In this document: positions 22,460-32,896 of the stretch, piece by piece | How positions within the stretch are numbered: the first letter of the stretch is position 1 | How the letters are laid out: each line of letters begins with the position of its first letter | DNA from: Oscheius sp. JU75 | Taxonomy: Eukaryota; Nematoda; Chromadorea; Rhabditida; Rhabditidae | Assembly: GCA_037178855.1 (NCBI GenBank) | Contig: JASJZC010000007.1 | Span: forward strand, 806,001 to 870,000 | Direction of reading: 5' to 3' | Length of the DNA stretch: 64,000 bases | Translations under genes and position numbers: made by a program | Notes under the pieces: generated by a model | What the model saw: only the letters and a program-made list of their open reading frames with translations | Database searches by the model: none | What the model was told of the DNA's origin: nothing

Positions 22460-23124
22460 TGAACATTACTCAGGCTTGTCGGTCTTTTCAACCAAAAACT
22501 GGGTCGCGGACAAACATTTCGCTACATTGGTCGGGGTTTTACTGCCAGCGAATTTAGGGGAACGGATGAAAAAGTGGAAAGGAGACAAACTTCTGACCCT
22601 GTGACCTTTGCAGAACGCGATTAGACTGAAGAATCTTATAAACCTCCATGCCAGTGTTTCCTGTCTTTCAATCAAATCTGTATAAACTTTGTCCATAGTT
22701 CGTCGCCTTATTGTTATGGAACCTATCCAAACTGTACGGTTGTACTTATTTTAACTATTTGGTTAGACGATTTCCCCTAAACCATAAAACGTAAAGTGCT
22801 TATTTCTTCTATCAACCAAAGGTAGAAAACAAATAAAAAATTAGGGGCGGTAGAAGGTGGCTTTATGTTTTGAAATTTCATACAGTAAACTAGACAAAAC
22901 TTGGTAAAACTGAATAAGAGACGCAATAGGCCCATTTGTGTTGATAGATACGTAAACATCATTCTTCGTATGGTAAAAGAAGAACAATAGTATTGCGTTG
23001 AATGCAAGACCAACTTTTTAATTTATCCTCTAACATGTTTGATCCCAAAACCGTTTACTACACCAAATGATTTGTTCCAACGTTACTCTTTCACCTCAAC
23101 CTTTTCCACCAAAACAGCACGAAG
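22460..23124. other. No supported gene
   Basis: Short frames only (22466-22696 and 22777-23013, minus), without motifs or splice support. No repeat was noticed. Confidence 0.4.
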
Positions 23125-24461
23125 TTAAAAGTACTGGTCTACAATAAAACTCTCTTTTGAGTTTGATGGTAAAAAATCTTCTGAAGAGTCTCCTTCCTGT
23201 TTTCCTCCTCTTGTCGGCTCTTCGTTTGCAGGAATGAAAATCACTGTCGGTTTGACTCGATGTGTTGATCGGATTGGTTTGAAAGCAGAATTTTGCTGAA
23301 ATCTTCCTAGATACATCAAACAGTTGATCCTACAATGTAATTGTTGTTCACATCCACTAGGATTAGAGGTTTTGTAGCCACCTTTATTTTATCTTCGGTG
23401 TTGGTTTTCTGAAATCTTGATATTGATACTCGAGAGAGTGACAGCTTCGCTTTATATTGAGGGCATCACATTTCAAAACGTCTAACGATTCATTTTTTAA
23501 ACTCACTTTTGTTTTGTGGACAGGTTCCTCATATTGAGTTCGGTTAATGCTGTTCAAAATTCTTTTGTTGTTTTTTGTAGACTGAAGAGCATTTTGTTCC
23601 GACGTATTCTAAAATTGTTTGAATGTTAGCCAATAAAAATAGCTAGACATGCCTGCTTATAAGTTCCAGCGTTCTCTTGTTTCATGATTAATATTCCTGC
23701 AATATTTTGGCCAGTGGCCACAGTCATCTAAACAACAACCATTCATTATCAAAACTAATTCAAACCTGTGTAGGGTTTTCACAGTCTTTGGTTGTTACCT
23801 TTCTCGCATTCCCAAAACACTGAGTGTTGTCCAGCTCATTCTCCAACTTTTCTAGACGGCATTCCAATTTCCGCATATCGGCAGTACTGTGCTTTTGCAG
23901 GAACAAGGCCGTCTCTTCCAATTCATTCATTTTCTGTTGCAGAGAGTGAAATGTAGTGAGAAGTTCGTTTTGGTGCGAATCAGGAAGTTCTTCGTCTTCT
24001 TCAGGAAGTAAATTCTGGACTTTTGTAACCATGTTTTTCAAATTCATCCAGTGAGCTCGTACCAGTCCTGCCACGTTTTCAAAGGAAACTGAATTTCCAG
24101 TTGATTCAAAAAACCTGACGAACGACTCTCGACGTCCCGGATGGACTCGGCTACGGTAGTAGAACCAATACTGCTCTAATTTTGTGAAGATGCCGACCAG
24201 TTGCGATTCGAGAGTCTTCGCATCAAGGAGAAGAAGAGACAGACGGTAGCAGTTCTTCCAGTTCGTGACTGGATAAGAAAGAAACTGCTTTGATTTGTCG
24301 TGGAGAGCCACGACATCATCAATGAGATGATAAAGATCGTTATTCAATTGGAGAATAGCGTCTTCTTCGGGGAAACGTCTGCCTTCACTGAAGTCGAACG
24401 TCTCGTAGTAGCGTTTGTACGAATTGGAAGGCATCTCTGACCACAACTGAAAATCCGGCAT
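23125..24461 (-). CDS. Coiled-coil protein of unknown function, five exons
   Basis: Exons 24461-23766, 23727-23653, 23608-23507, 23408-23382 and 23295-23125 join in phase 0 to about 356 residues. The first 230 residues are long amphipathic helices rich in Leu, Glu, Lys and Gln (LECRLEKLENELDNTQ at the end), predicting coiled coil. The C-terminal third is polar and probably disordered. ATTTTCAG lies inside the first frame just before a second ATG (24434), so the true start may be 24434 after trans-splicing. The second intron begins CAG|GCATGT, a GC donor: GT alternatives give a broken frame. No family was recognised. Confidence 0.65.
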
Positions 24462-25399
24462 AAAGAAAACACTAATTTTTACTGTGCCAACAACCTGCCA
24501 TGATTGTATTCTTGCAGAAAATAGAATGCAATGTGAGTCAATAAGTTTAATAATGGATCAAGTGGGATCATGAGCGCAGGAGAATACTAAGTTGTTCAAA
24601 ACTTTGGATTGAATTTTAGAATCGCTGGAAAATATCGTGAGAGATGGGTAAAGTGTTCAAAGTGAACAGGATAACGTGTCAAAGATGACCGACAACAGTT
24701 TTTTTTGCCCCTTTCGGACTGATAGCCAAGCTTTGATTGTTGCCGCTTTCAGATTTATGGTGGGTCCTGTACGATCTAAGTAGAATTATATTTGGCCCAG
24801 CACAACACTTTCCCAAATTGAAACTGCTGTCATTATCTAAGTTTGACAGAATGAAAAAGTAAACGTGTTTACACAATATAATATCGGTTCCATTATAATG
24901 AGTGTATCACTACGACGAAAATGAGGATGAGAAGAAGATGAAGATTCATCCTGCCTGATCTATCAGCATTTTATAGAGAAAAGTGAAGAGAGAAGAGAAA
25001 GTTTGAAAGAGGAATGAGAGAGCAAGAATAAAAGGAGTCATAGCAATAAAGCAGCCAAAATACTCGCCAAACAACTCTCAGCACTTTGACTAGAATTAGT
25101 TCTTAGAACAATATCATGATAACAGGCTCTGCCCTCGTCTCTGCCAAGTAAAAAGCGTCATACCTTTGCAACTAGGATGTTTACTGGAATGCTGGCAAGA
25201 AGTTTAAAGCTTGAACAACATTTTCATTTACAAAGTTTATTGCATTTCTGCTGTCTGCAGTCTATTAGTTCTTGATTTCGTTTTCCAATGTCAGAATGGT
25301 AAGGCTGTCGGTAGGAACGACCTTTTTATATCCCAGCCCAAGTGGCTTAACACCTTTCATGTCGAGGGCTCTGAATTCAAGTTGCGAGTTGGATGGACC
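24462..25399. other. No supported gene; purine-rich stretch
   Basis: A GA-rich stretch at about 24915-25040 (GATGAGAAGAAGATGAAG and similar). No supported coding region. Confidence 0.45.
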
Positions 25400-25659
25400 T
25401 TACGTCTTCTTGGGAACAGTCACTTTCTCCGTCAGCGTTTCCATGAAATTTTCAAAAACACGAAAGATGAAGACCATGAAAACCACGAATAGACTGACAA
25501 GAATGATGAGCACAAGGACGCGCAGCAGGATTTCTCGCAGGTCACGAAGAGGGTCGAAATGCATTCCGCTAAAAAAAATTAGATTATGTATCCTGAAACC
25601 TACATGTTTTTGTTCTCGGCCTCGTAGAGGGAAAGCAAAGCGTTGGTGATGGTCTGCAT
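25400..25659 (-). CDS. 74-residue single-pass membrane protein
   Basis: Exons 25659-25604 and 25568-25400 join through GTAGG...TTTTTTTTAG. The protein starts MQTITNALLSLYEAENKN, has one strong TM (ILLRVLVLIILVSLFVVFMV) and ends TLTEKVTVPKKT. An ATTACTTCCAG about 20 bases upstream of the ATG may be a spliced-leader acceptor. Codons are strongly C-ending in the second exon, unlike the surrounding AT-rich DNA, which supports a real gene. No family recognised. Confidence 0.6.
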
Positions 25660-26361
25660 CGTGGAGTGAACGGCTGGCTGGAAGTAATTTAAAGACAAAT
25701 TGTTTAGAGTATCCGGTGACAGGCCCCACTACGTTCTTTGGCCGGATTTTTTTAAAGTCTACCTAAGGTTCTTTATGCCTGTTTTTATGTTGCCAGATAT
25801 TTTTATCCAAAAAAGGCTGTATGATAAGTCTGTTTGTCTAAAACATTGTTGGGTTTTGAGTGGGAACCGTTATTAGGGGGAAGTTAAAAGGCTAAGATGA
25901 AGAGAGTTTGAAAGTATTAGAGTAGTGTAGTAAACAAAAGCGTGGGTTGGCTAAAAGTACATAATAAGATACAACTACCATCAAAAGAAAGGTCTATACT
26001 AACCGAAATTGACCTCGTTTTTCATAAAACAGTCAATGTTGGCTCAGTAATTGTCGTCGAAGCTGAAAAACTTTAAAAACTTTTAGCTCTTGTCTAACTT
26101 TATCACGTTTTCCATGTTCTCACTTTTTTGACGGAAGTCCGACAAGGTGATCTCAAGGATAATTGTACCTGTCTCGATGAAGACGCGTCTTTTTGCGACC
26201 ACTGTATCAAGTCTGATAGATGCGCCGAACAGCCCCGGGAGAAATTAATGACCACCCTCCAACTTTTCGCCCATTTCGGGTTTAAGTTGATCTCATGGCA
26301 CACAGCTCAAAATATTGAAACATTTTGTTTCACAGTAATAAATAACAACATATTTAAAGCA
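25660..26361. other. No supported gene
   Basis: A plus-strand frame at 26128-26496 overlaps the lipase 3' exon and has no own support. The rest is AT-rich spacer. Confidence 0.4.
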
Positions 26362-27535
26362 TTAGTCATATGGATATTGCTTCTGCATCACTTTGAGCTG
26401 CTCGTCCAATCGCTCAAACATTGTGTCGTCGTGACTGGCCATCTCAATCTGAACAAAAATGGTGAAAAGACCCACTTTCATATAAATCGCCCATGAATTT
26501 GAGTTTCACATAAACAGAAGCAACCGTTCCGAAGTTTTGGGTATGAACTTGACTCACTTTGACTTCCTCCGCTCCTTCTATCGCTCCCGGTACTTTCCCA
26601 CAAGACGTCATTATTCCGACCATGTCGTCCATAGTGGAGTGGATGTAATAGCGATGTCTTCCCTCATAACCAACTTTCGAATTGATATCTCTCAAAAACT
26701 TCGATTTGCAGTTGAGACCGATGTCGTCTCCGCAAACTCCAGGAAACGAGAAGTCGCATAGAGCAGATCCTAAAGTTTGTTAAGTTTACAACCAACTGGA
26801 AGCTACCTTGGTTAGCTCCGGCTACAGAGACAAAAGTGTTAATTCTGTGTGACAAACGGCGACCAAGATATTCACCGGTATCGGCGCAATAACCTCCAAG
26901 AATAGCCTAAAAATCCTGTCCGATCTATATACAAAAGGATTCAAACCTTTCGAGCGATTGGAGATCCCATTGAGTAGGCGATCACATCAATGTCCGAACG
27001 GTAGTAGCACATGGTAGCAATGAGCATGTAGCGAATCTGGAAGTTGAAAAGATTTAATCAAAAAGTTATTGAACTATCACTGTTTAGATAGTTGAAACAA
27101 GATTTCACCTGCTTAACATAATCACATTTCATGCCTTCCGACATTCCCATCATGAAACCCTGATCTCCCATGCCCCAAGAAGTTGCCAAGACATGGTGAT
27201 CCTGCCATCCTTAACGTAATATTGTTTCTCTTTGTAGGCCCTTACCGTTTTCGCCTAAAATCTTTCTATTCCTCCACAAATAGCCAGCCTTATTACGAAG
27301 CCCATGAACAAGGACGACTGGTCGGCGTCTAAAATTGTTTGTAATAACAAAGCAGAAAACTTTACGTTCTGAGCACGTTGCCTCCTCCGAAAGAGCCATC
27401 ACCATTTGGGCCAAGATCCGCTCGATTCAGTCGCTCGGCAATCTCAGGCCAATACTTTTTATTCAAAAATTTCAAGAAATGATCGTCCAAAATGGCAAAA
27501 GAAAGCGGAAGAAAGAAGACTAGATAGAGTTTCAT
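26362..27535 (-). CDS. Secreted class 2 lipase (lips family)
   Basis: Seven exons from the ATG at 27535 to the stop at 26362 give about 280 residues. A signal peptide (MKLYLVFFLPLSFA) is followed by GPNGDGSFGG, RRPVVLVHG (oxyanion-side strand), VLATSWGMG, DVIAYSMGSPIARK (nucleophile Ser at about 140), GGYCADTGEYLG, FVSVAGANQG, and HSTMDDMVG with CGK near the Asp of the triad. ASHDDT in the last exon supplies the His. This order is that of nematode lipase class 2 (PF01674), extracellular triacylglycerol lipase-like enzymes often linked to gut or secretions. Length is normal and all catalytic residues appear present. Confidence 0.85.
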
Positions 27536-27663
27536 CCCGCTGCGAATTTTTGTCTGCGTCCAGGCTTCCTTATCCTTATATCGGAGAAGAGTGATAGGAC
27601 TCGCCCCTCGCGGACTGGAACCTGTAATCCTTTAGTGTCTATTGCCGACATAATGCCATTCTC

Positions 27664-27960
27664 CTAGAAAAAACTTCCGCACCTGTTGTTTGTAGGCAAA
27701 AAAGGTCTTCCGATTGAGTGATAATCTCCCGGGATGCGCGCAGGAAGAAAATGATCGTCCGCACAAGCGGTTCCGAGGCCAAAGCCATGAACGTTAATGT
27801 TATTGCCTGATTGGGGAGACAGTTCCGCGTTTGCGTAGAAGTGGACGCTAGCGGAAGAGATCAACAGATCTCTAAGAGACGTTTGCAGCTTGATTTGCTT
27901 TTTTGATAAAACATTACATATGATCTGAGAATTCTTCAGGCAATAAACTAACTTGCTCAT
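27664..27960 (-). CDS. Hypothetical small protein
   Basis: A 98-residue frame upstream of the lipase, with segments such as GNNINVHGFGLGTAC and SIGRPFLPTNNR. A GTGCGG donor follows the latter, so it could be an exon of a small gene. No signal peptide in this frame and no recognised family. Weak. Confidence 0.22.
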   Translation of the reverse strand: MSKLVYCLKNSQIICNVLSKKQIKLQTSLRDLLISSASVHFYANAELSPQSGNNINVHGFGLGTACADDHFLPARIPGDYHSIGRPFLPTNNRCGSFF

Positions 27961-29079
27961 TGCAAAGATAACAGCTTTGAAAAACTGGAGTTATGACACT
28001 TGACGTACTTATCAGCTGGCTATGACGGCTTCACCTTCCTGTTGGAAGTTTACAACACATCGGCAAGGGTCGAATTCAGCTTGCTCAGATCACTTCTCTT
28101 CGCAAAGCAGCCGCGGTGCGTAATGTCGGACAGAGACCGTTGCACTTGAGTATAAGGGAGATTTGAACATGTAGAAAACCATCATTGGCTCAGCATATCG
28201 GTCCTATCCGTTTAGTTCGGTATAACACTTTCATGGTAGCAGCAGAATGTTAAGAGTCATAATTTAAAAGCTCTCAGGTACACCGACGTTTTGTTTCAAC
28301 CTTTCTTGAACTATTGCGCAGACTGGCTTGTTAGACAGAACCGTACACATTTCCCACCACTTCTGACAAGCAACCTGTGCAGATTAGTCACCTACCTTCC
28401 TAGAGACCTCTAATTTGAGATCACGGGGCGGTTGCGGGGGCTAGATATCAGCAGAACTCTAATTGCTCCAGGTTCCCTACCATTAACACCCACTTCTCTC
28501 ATCGATAAATTGCTGGAAAGCTGGCATTTGTGATCTCGCCATTTCGTACACTTTCTGTATATAAGGCCTTTTGCGAATAATATTTGTAGAGGTAGTCGGC
28601 ATTTCGCTTGCAACTTCATGCATTTCAGAAGAAAGTGTCCGCTTAACTTTGCACTATAAATGAAAAACTTAGAACCTTGTCGTAATGTTCAGGATATTTT
28701 TGCTGCTTTGGCATTTTTTTTTGTAGATCATTAACATTGATTCTCTTGCACCATGCATATACGCCCTAGGAAGAGTTCCAGATCAAATTTCAGAAACTGC
28801 GCGAACGGTAACGATTTCTCAGAAAGGACTTTTGCCCTGAAGATTGAATTGATCGAACTTTGAGCATGAACAATGCCTGAAGTTGAACTCGCATTAAGCT
28901 GGAGAAAAGCACAAAGCTAATGATTTTAACACCTAAAGTTCAGTATACCGGTCCATATTCGGTATCACGTGAACGGCCTAGTTTAAAATTATAACAAAAA
29001 ATTTCTAGACACGCAAGATGGGAGTTGTTAATCTTTCGTTTCTTTCACTAGCTCCTATCCGTTTTCAGATCTAAGAATC
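27961..29079. other. No supported gene
   Basis: Only scattered short frames. TATGACGGCTTCACC at 28020 resembles the palindromic GACGGC.TTC.CC element at 41400. TTTTCAG at 29062-29068 precedes the G-gamma start and is a likely spliced-leader acceptor. Confidence 0.4.
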
Positions 29080-29361
29080 ATGCGTACAAACATTCCTCGT
29101 GAGCTCCTTCCTGCCAAGGAATATCAGCGTCAGCTGGAAGAAGCTCGTTATGAGGTAGCTGAACTTCGTGCCGAATTGGCTTGTATCCGTGCCAACACAT
29201 CTGTCTGTGCAACTGAGTAACATTCCCTAGAACACTGTTGTTAAAGTTATTTCAGGCTCATTCGTTACTGTGAAAGTAACAAGCAAGAAGATCCTCTTCT
29301 CAATTCACGCCTGATGAACAACAATCCATACGCCGAAAAACGCATGTGCACCATGCTCTAA
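29080..29361 (+). CDS. G-protein gamma subunit
   Basis: Exons 29080-29216 and 29256-29361 give 80 residues. The N-terminal half is a coiled-coil helix (LEEARYEVAELRAELAC). The second exon holds the G-gamma signature: LIRYCESNKQEDPLLN, NNPYAEKRM, and a C-terminal CTML CAAX box for prenylation. It would pair with a G-beta subunit at the inner plasma membrane. The ATG is 11 bases after CGTTTTCAG, and AATAAA lies at 29442. Nematodes have few gamma genes; I cannot say which orthologue this is. Confidence 0.8.
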
Positions 29362-29594
29362 ATCCTAAAACTCTCTGCACAGTCAAATGTTCAGATAAAT
29401 GTTGTGATATCATGCATTTTTGCCACTGGTAGTCTACCTAGAATAAATGTTTGTTGAAAAAATGTGTTATACTGGATAGACCAATCGTTTATAATCCGCA
29501 AGTAGCAAATGCGCTTTTATAAAGAAGATCAACGCGATGCCTGGCGATAATTATATTTATAAGATGACATTGATGTGATTCGAGTCTATTCGAA

Positions 29595-30272
29595 CTATTC
29601 CATCCTCAAAAAGTAGGCAATAGACAGTGGCTTCAACCATTCCCTAAAAAATACGTGGTCTTGAATTGATAAAGCTACCATTGTCAAAACTTCGTCCGGA
29701 CCGGATAAAACTGACGGTTCGCGCACAAACGGTTCACATCCTACCTTTTTGTTTTTTGGATAGGAGCAATACAAAACAATGACACGCATTAGAGTGAAAA
29801 AGTTACACGTACGGTAGCTTCAGGTTGAATAATTCGCTCCAACTGGTATTCTTCGGCCAACTTCACTGTTGTTTCCTTAGTAACATTTTTCATACATGAT
29901 ATCACAATTTCGGGACAGTTTTCCAAATCCCAAATAATAGCCTAGCCTAAAACTGGTGATAAATGGAAAATATGATACTTACATGAAAGGCAAAACAAAC
30001 TTTGTAAAGATAACGCCTCTTGTTCAACTCATCCATGTTTTCGTGGCAGTAGTCAGTCAACTCGGTTATCATTTCTTTTGTATTCATTGCCTAAATTTAT
30101 TTGCACAGTATCAAAAGGTCAACGTTGTTACCAAAGAAATGAGTAATCCGTAAGATTTGAGCTTTTCTTCTAGTTCTGATTGTGCTTTCGACATGTTTTG
30201 CATAGGTGGGACATTTTCCATTGCATCGTCGATTGTCCTTCTATCTTTCGATTGAACAGAGCAGTTTAACAT
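29595..30272 (-). CDS. Uncharacterised protein, four exons
   Basis: Exons 30272-30132, 30090-29983, 29941-29813 and 29744-29595 are all phase 0 and give 175 residues. The sequence is mainly helical: KAQSELEEKL, NTKEMITELTDYCHENMDEL, AIIWDLENCPEIVISCMK, KLAEEYQLERII, and a more hydrophobic C-terminal part (FFREWLKPLSIAYFLRME). There is no signal peptide or TM. CTTTTTAG two bases before the ATG suggests trans-splicing. No family was recognised, but regular splicing and length make it a credible gene. Confidence 0.6.
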
Positions 30273-31256
30273 TTCTAAAAAGTTTCAAGAGCTTTACGGA
30301 AAAACAAACTCAAGAGACTGGAAGCTTCCAGAGATAATATTACAATACATAAAGGTGCCTCAATTCTACAGAAAGATGCATATATAGAACAGACTATATG
30401 AAGAGGTTCAGCTGCATATCCGAAAAATAAAGAACAAGAATGAATTATGCCAACAAGTTTTCCCCCAATCTGTTTTCAAAAATTGTGAAACTTTTCGTCA
30501 TTCGTACGTCACAGATTATGTTACGTCGCGGAATACGTTGAAACTAACTACTGTCAATATAATACGATCCTGGCATGTGCAAGAGCTTGAAAAGCCAAAT
30601 GTTATGAGCAAAACATTGTACATTTCCAGGTTTCCGGCATGTGAGGTCACCTCTGTTTGAATGGCAGCAATCAGGAACATGCATGAATTGTAGCTTTTCT
30701 CACCTGGAAGAGAAAAACGATGACAAAGATAGGATGGTTAAATGGGGTGGGAAAATGAATCAGGGACTATGAATGTCAAAATTAGACCTGAAAGAATGGA
30801 AAATTTAAGAGGTTCTATTACAACACACAAAGGTGACTCAATTGTAGACGCTCAACAGAGTCACATATATAAGGTCGAAAATAGAGACCAGTTTTACACA
30901 ACTCTGGTTTGTAGCGGAACTAAGAGGTTAACTAGGGATCTCACTCTTGCTGTGTGATTTATTTTGGATCTTGGATAAATCATGCTTATAGTTCGACACT
31001 TTGTGTTGCATTACCTCGAGTAAGAACATTGGTTAACTGCTCAGATATTTTATTTTTATTTTATATAGATATTCTCAGATATTTTTTCATATTTTGAGTT
31101 GAGAATAAACTTTGTTTGCGTTAACAATCGCTTTCTTCGTCAACATAAAAGCTCAAAGATTTACAATAAAATTTGGTCTCTTGGCAAAAGCTTTTTCTGC
31201 TTGTTATGTCTTTCGCCATGCTAGACATGTTTCAAAAACAGTCATTCACTCGCAAA
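30273..31256. other. No supported gene; weak direct repeat
   Basis: ATTACAATACATAAAGGTGC (about 30339) and ATTACAACACACAAAGGTGA (about 30818) start two diverged copies of about 60 bases, both ending near CATATAT. No coding potential was noticed. Confidence 0.35.
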
Positions 31257-31607
31257 ATGAATTTGCTCCTGCTTCTGCTCTTCTTCGTCCCCTTCTCGTC
31301 AGCAATTAACTGTGCTGTTTGGTCTATTGTCAATGGGCACCATTCTGGAAGCTTCGCTAGCTGCCCGACAGACTTTTGTGTCACATACACCGTCACTGCT
31401 TGGAGGTCAAAACAACGCAGATCATTTAAATTTCAACTCGGGAACTGCGATGATTTGAATAATTGTAAGAAGAATAGAAGAGTGTTCAACATGACTTTAA
31501 CTTCCGAGGATTACAAGAAACATTTTGGTGGCAATGCTCCCTCGAGGATGACCAAATTACGTTTGAGCGGAAAATGCTGCAGAGGGGACAACTGTAACTA
31601 CGTATAG
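31257..31607 (+). CDS. Secreted Cys-rich Ly6/three-finger-like protein
   Basis: Single exon, 116 residues. Signal peptide MNLLLLLLFFVPFSSA, then eight cysteines: NCAV, SCPTDFC, NCDDLNNC, and a terminal KCCRGDNCN. CC....CN at the end is the hallmark of three-finger (Ly6/uPAR) folds and related nematode modules. The last residues are YV, without a GPI-type tail, so it should be free. In-frame codons extend upstream, but the signal peptide fixes the start at 31257. The lack of introns is unusual here. Confidence 0.6.
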   Translation: MNLLLLLLFFVPFSSAINCAVWSIVNGHHSGSFASCPTDFCVTYTVTAWRSKQRRSFKFQLGNCDDLNNCKKNRRVFNMTLTSEDYKKHFGGNAPSRMTKLRLSGKCCRGDNCNYV

Positions 31608-31734
31608 TAAAGATGTTTCTCGCATTATTACTCTTTCACATTCAACAAATAATATTGTAGGTCATGTATGTCATTATTACTCGTAGCATAAGAATATCGT
31701 TACGTGATCTATATCTATATTTATTAAAGTGCTA

Positions 31735-31880
31735 CGGTGTCTGTGGCGGACTCGCTGTTCGTTTATCTGTGGCTTATTGTACGTGGAGACACTATAAGGG
31801 TTTGGAAGCAAGGGACCGGGTGTTCGAATTCCGCACGGGGTCCAAATTTTTTTAAAGTACCATTGTGTAGAGCTCTTTGA
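31735..31880 (+). repeat. tRNA-derived dispersed repeat
   Basis: GCAAGGGACCGGGTGTTCGA, then a T-rich run and AAAGTACCATT, match the element at about 14460-14515. The B-box is good and the A-box degraded. Likely SINE family. Confidence 0.5.
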
Positions 31881-32165
31881 GCTGAGTAAGAATATACAAT
31901 ACTATTTTATTTAATGATACTCTGCACAAAGTTACAGATTTCCGCGCACGGTAAACTATTTATGCTATACTGTTTTCAGCGGAAAACACGTGTGTTAATG
32001 CATATTATTAGGTAAATCTCTTCTACCCCTTTGCGATTCTCTCCCACACTGTCTGATAAGTTGTAATTTGGCAGAAACAAGAGTATGGACCAACTTATTT
32101 CGTTACTTCAAATCTGAGGTTGATAAAGCATAGATCTAACCATTGTCTGGAACTGCCTATTTTTA

Positions 32166-32534
32166 ATGGACATTCCCCTTTCACATCGCTCCAGACGCCC
32201 TGATCTGCTCGTACCACCGCTTCATCGAGCGGTCTCCAACTTTAACAGGAACACCGAGATGCTAACAACGGTCTTGCGCGAATGCTCCAATGCCATGGAT
32301 GTCCCCTCTGGAGGAAAGACAATGCTGCTTGGAGGAGATTTTCAACAAGCTCTACCCATCTCCAGCATGAACCACACTGCCGGCGCTTACGCCTGTTCCT
32401 TGAAACTGTCTCCTTACTTTCAAGACTTCCTTTTCTTTATTTGTGTAAACCCGTTATCATTTACAGATGATCTGTTGTTATTACTTGAGCGGTTGGCTTT
32501 ACACTACAAGTTCGACCCCTTTGAGATCTTCTAA
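32166..32534 (+). pseudogene. Helitron (Pif1-type) helicase fragment
   Basis: The frame holds LRECSNAMDVPSGGKTMLL followed by GGDFQQALPIS, the Pif1/Helitron helicase pattern (L..L.D..GGK....GDF.Q.LP). No Rep domain or further helicase motifs follow: the frame loses similarity after about 60 residues. It is a relic of a rolling-circle transposon. The palindrome CGGCAAAGCCGG lies just downstream (32599-32610). Confidence 0.6.
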
Positions 32535-32896
32535 GAAGAAACACATTTATTGAACATCCCAACAGTTTGAAAATCCTAAAAGTAATGCCGACGGCAGACG
32601 GCAAAGCCGGCTGGTAAGTGTCATTGAAGCGTTAGAGACATAGCGTCAGAGAGATTCTTTCCTTGGACTTTCACACGACCTGATAGACTAACTAGACTCA
32701 CCTCGTCTCGCATGTTGTTTAACAGCGTGACATATCGTTGATCTTGCGGTCGAGAACGGAAACTGTCTCAATCAAAGTGACGTTCCTTATGTGAAGAATA
32801 TTATCAGCTCGTGGGCGAGAACAAGCCGATAAGTAAAGTAGATAAATAGAATCAGTGCAAAGAGAACCGAAGACTCTTTGTCTGACCTGTCAGAAG

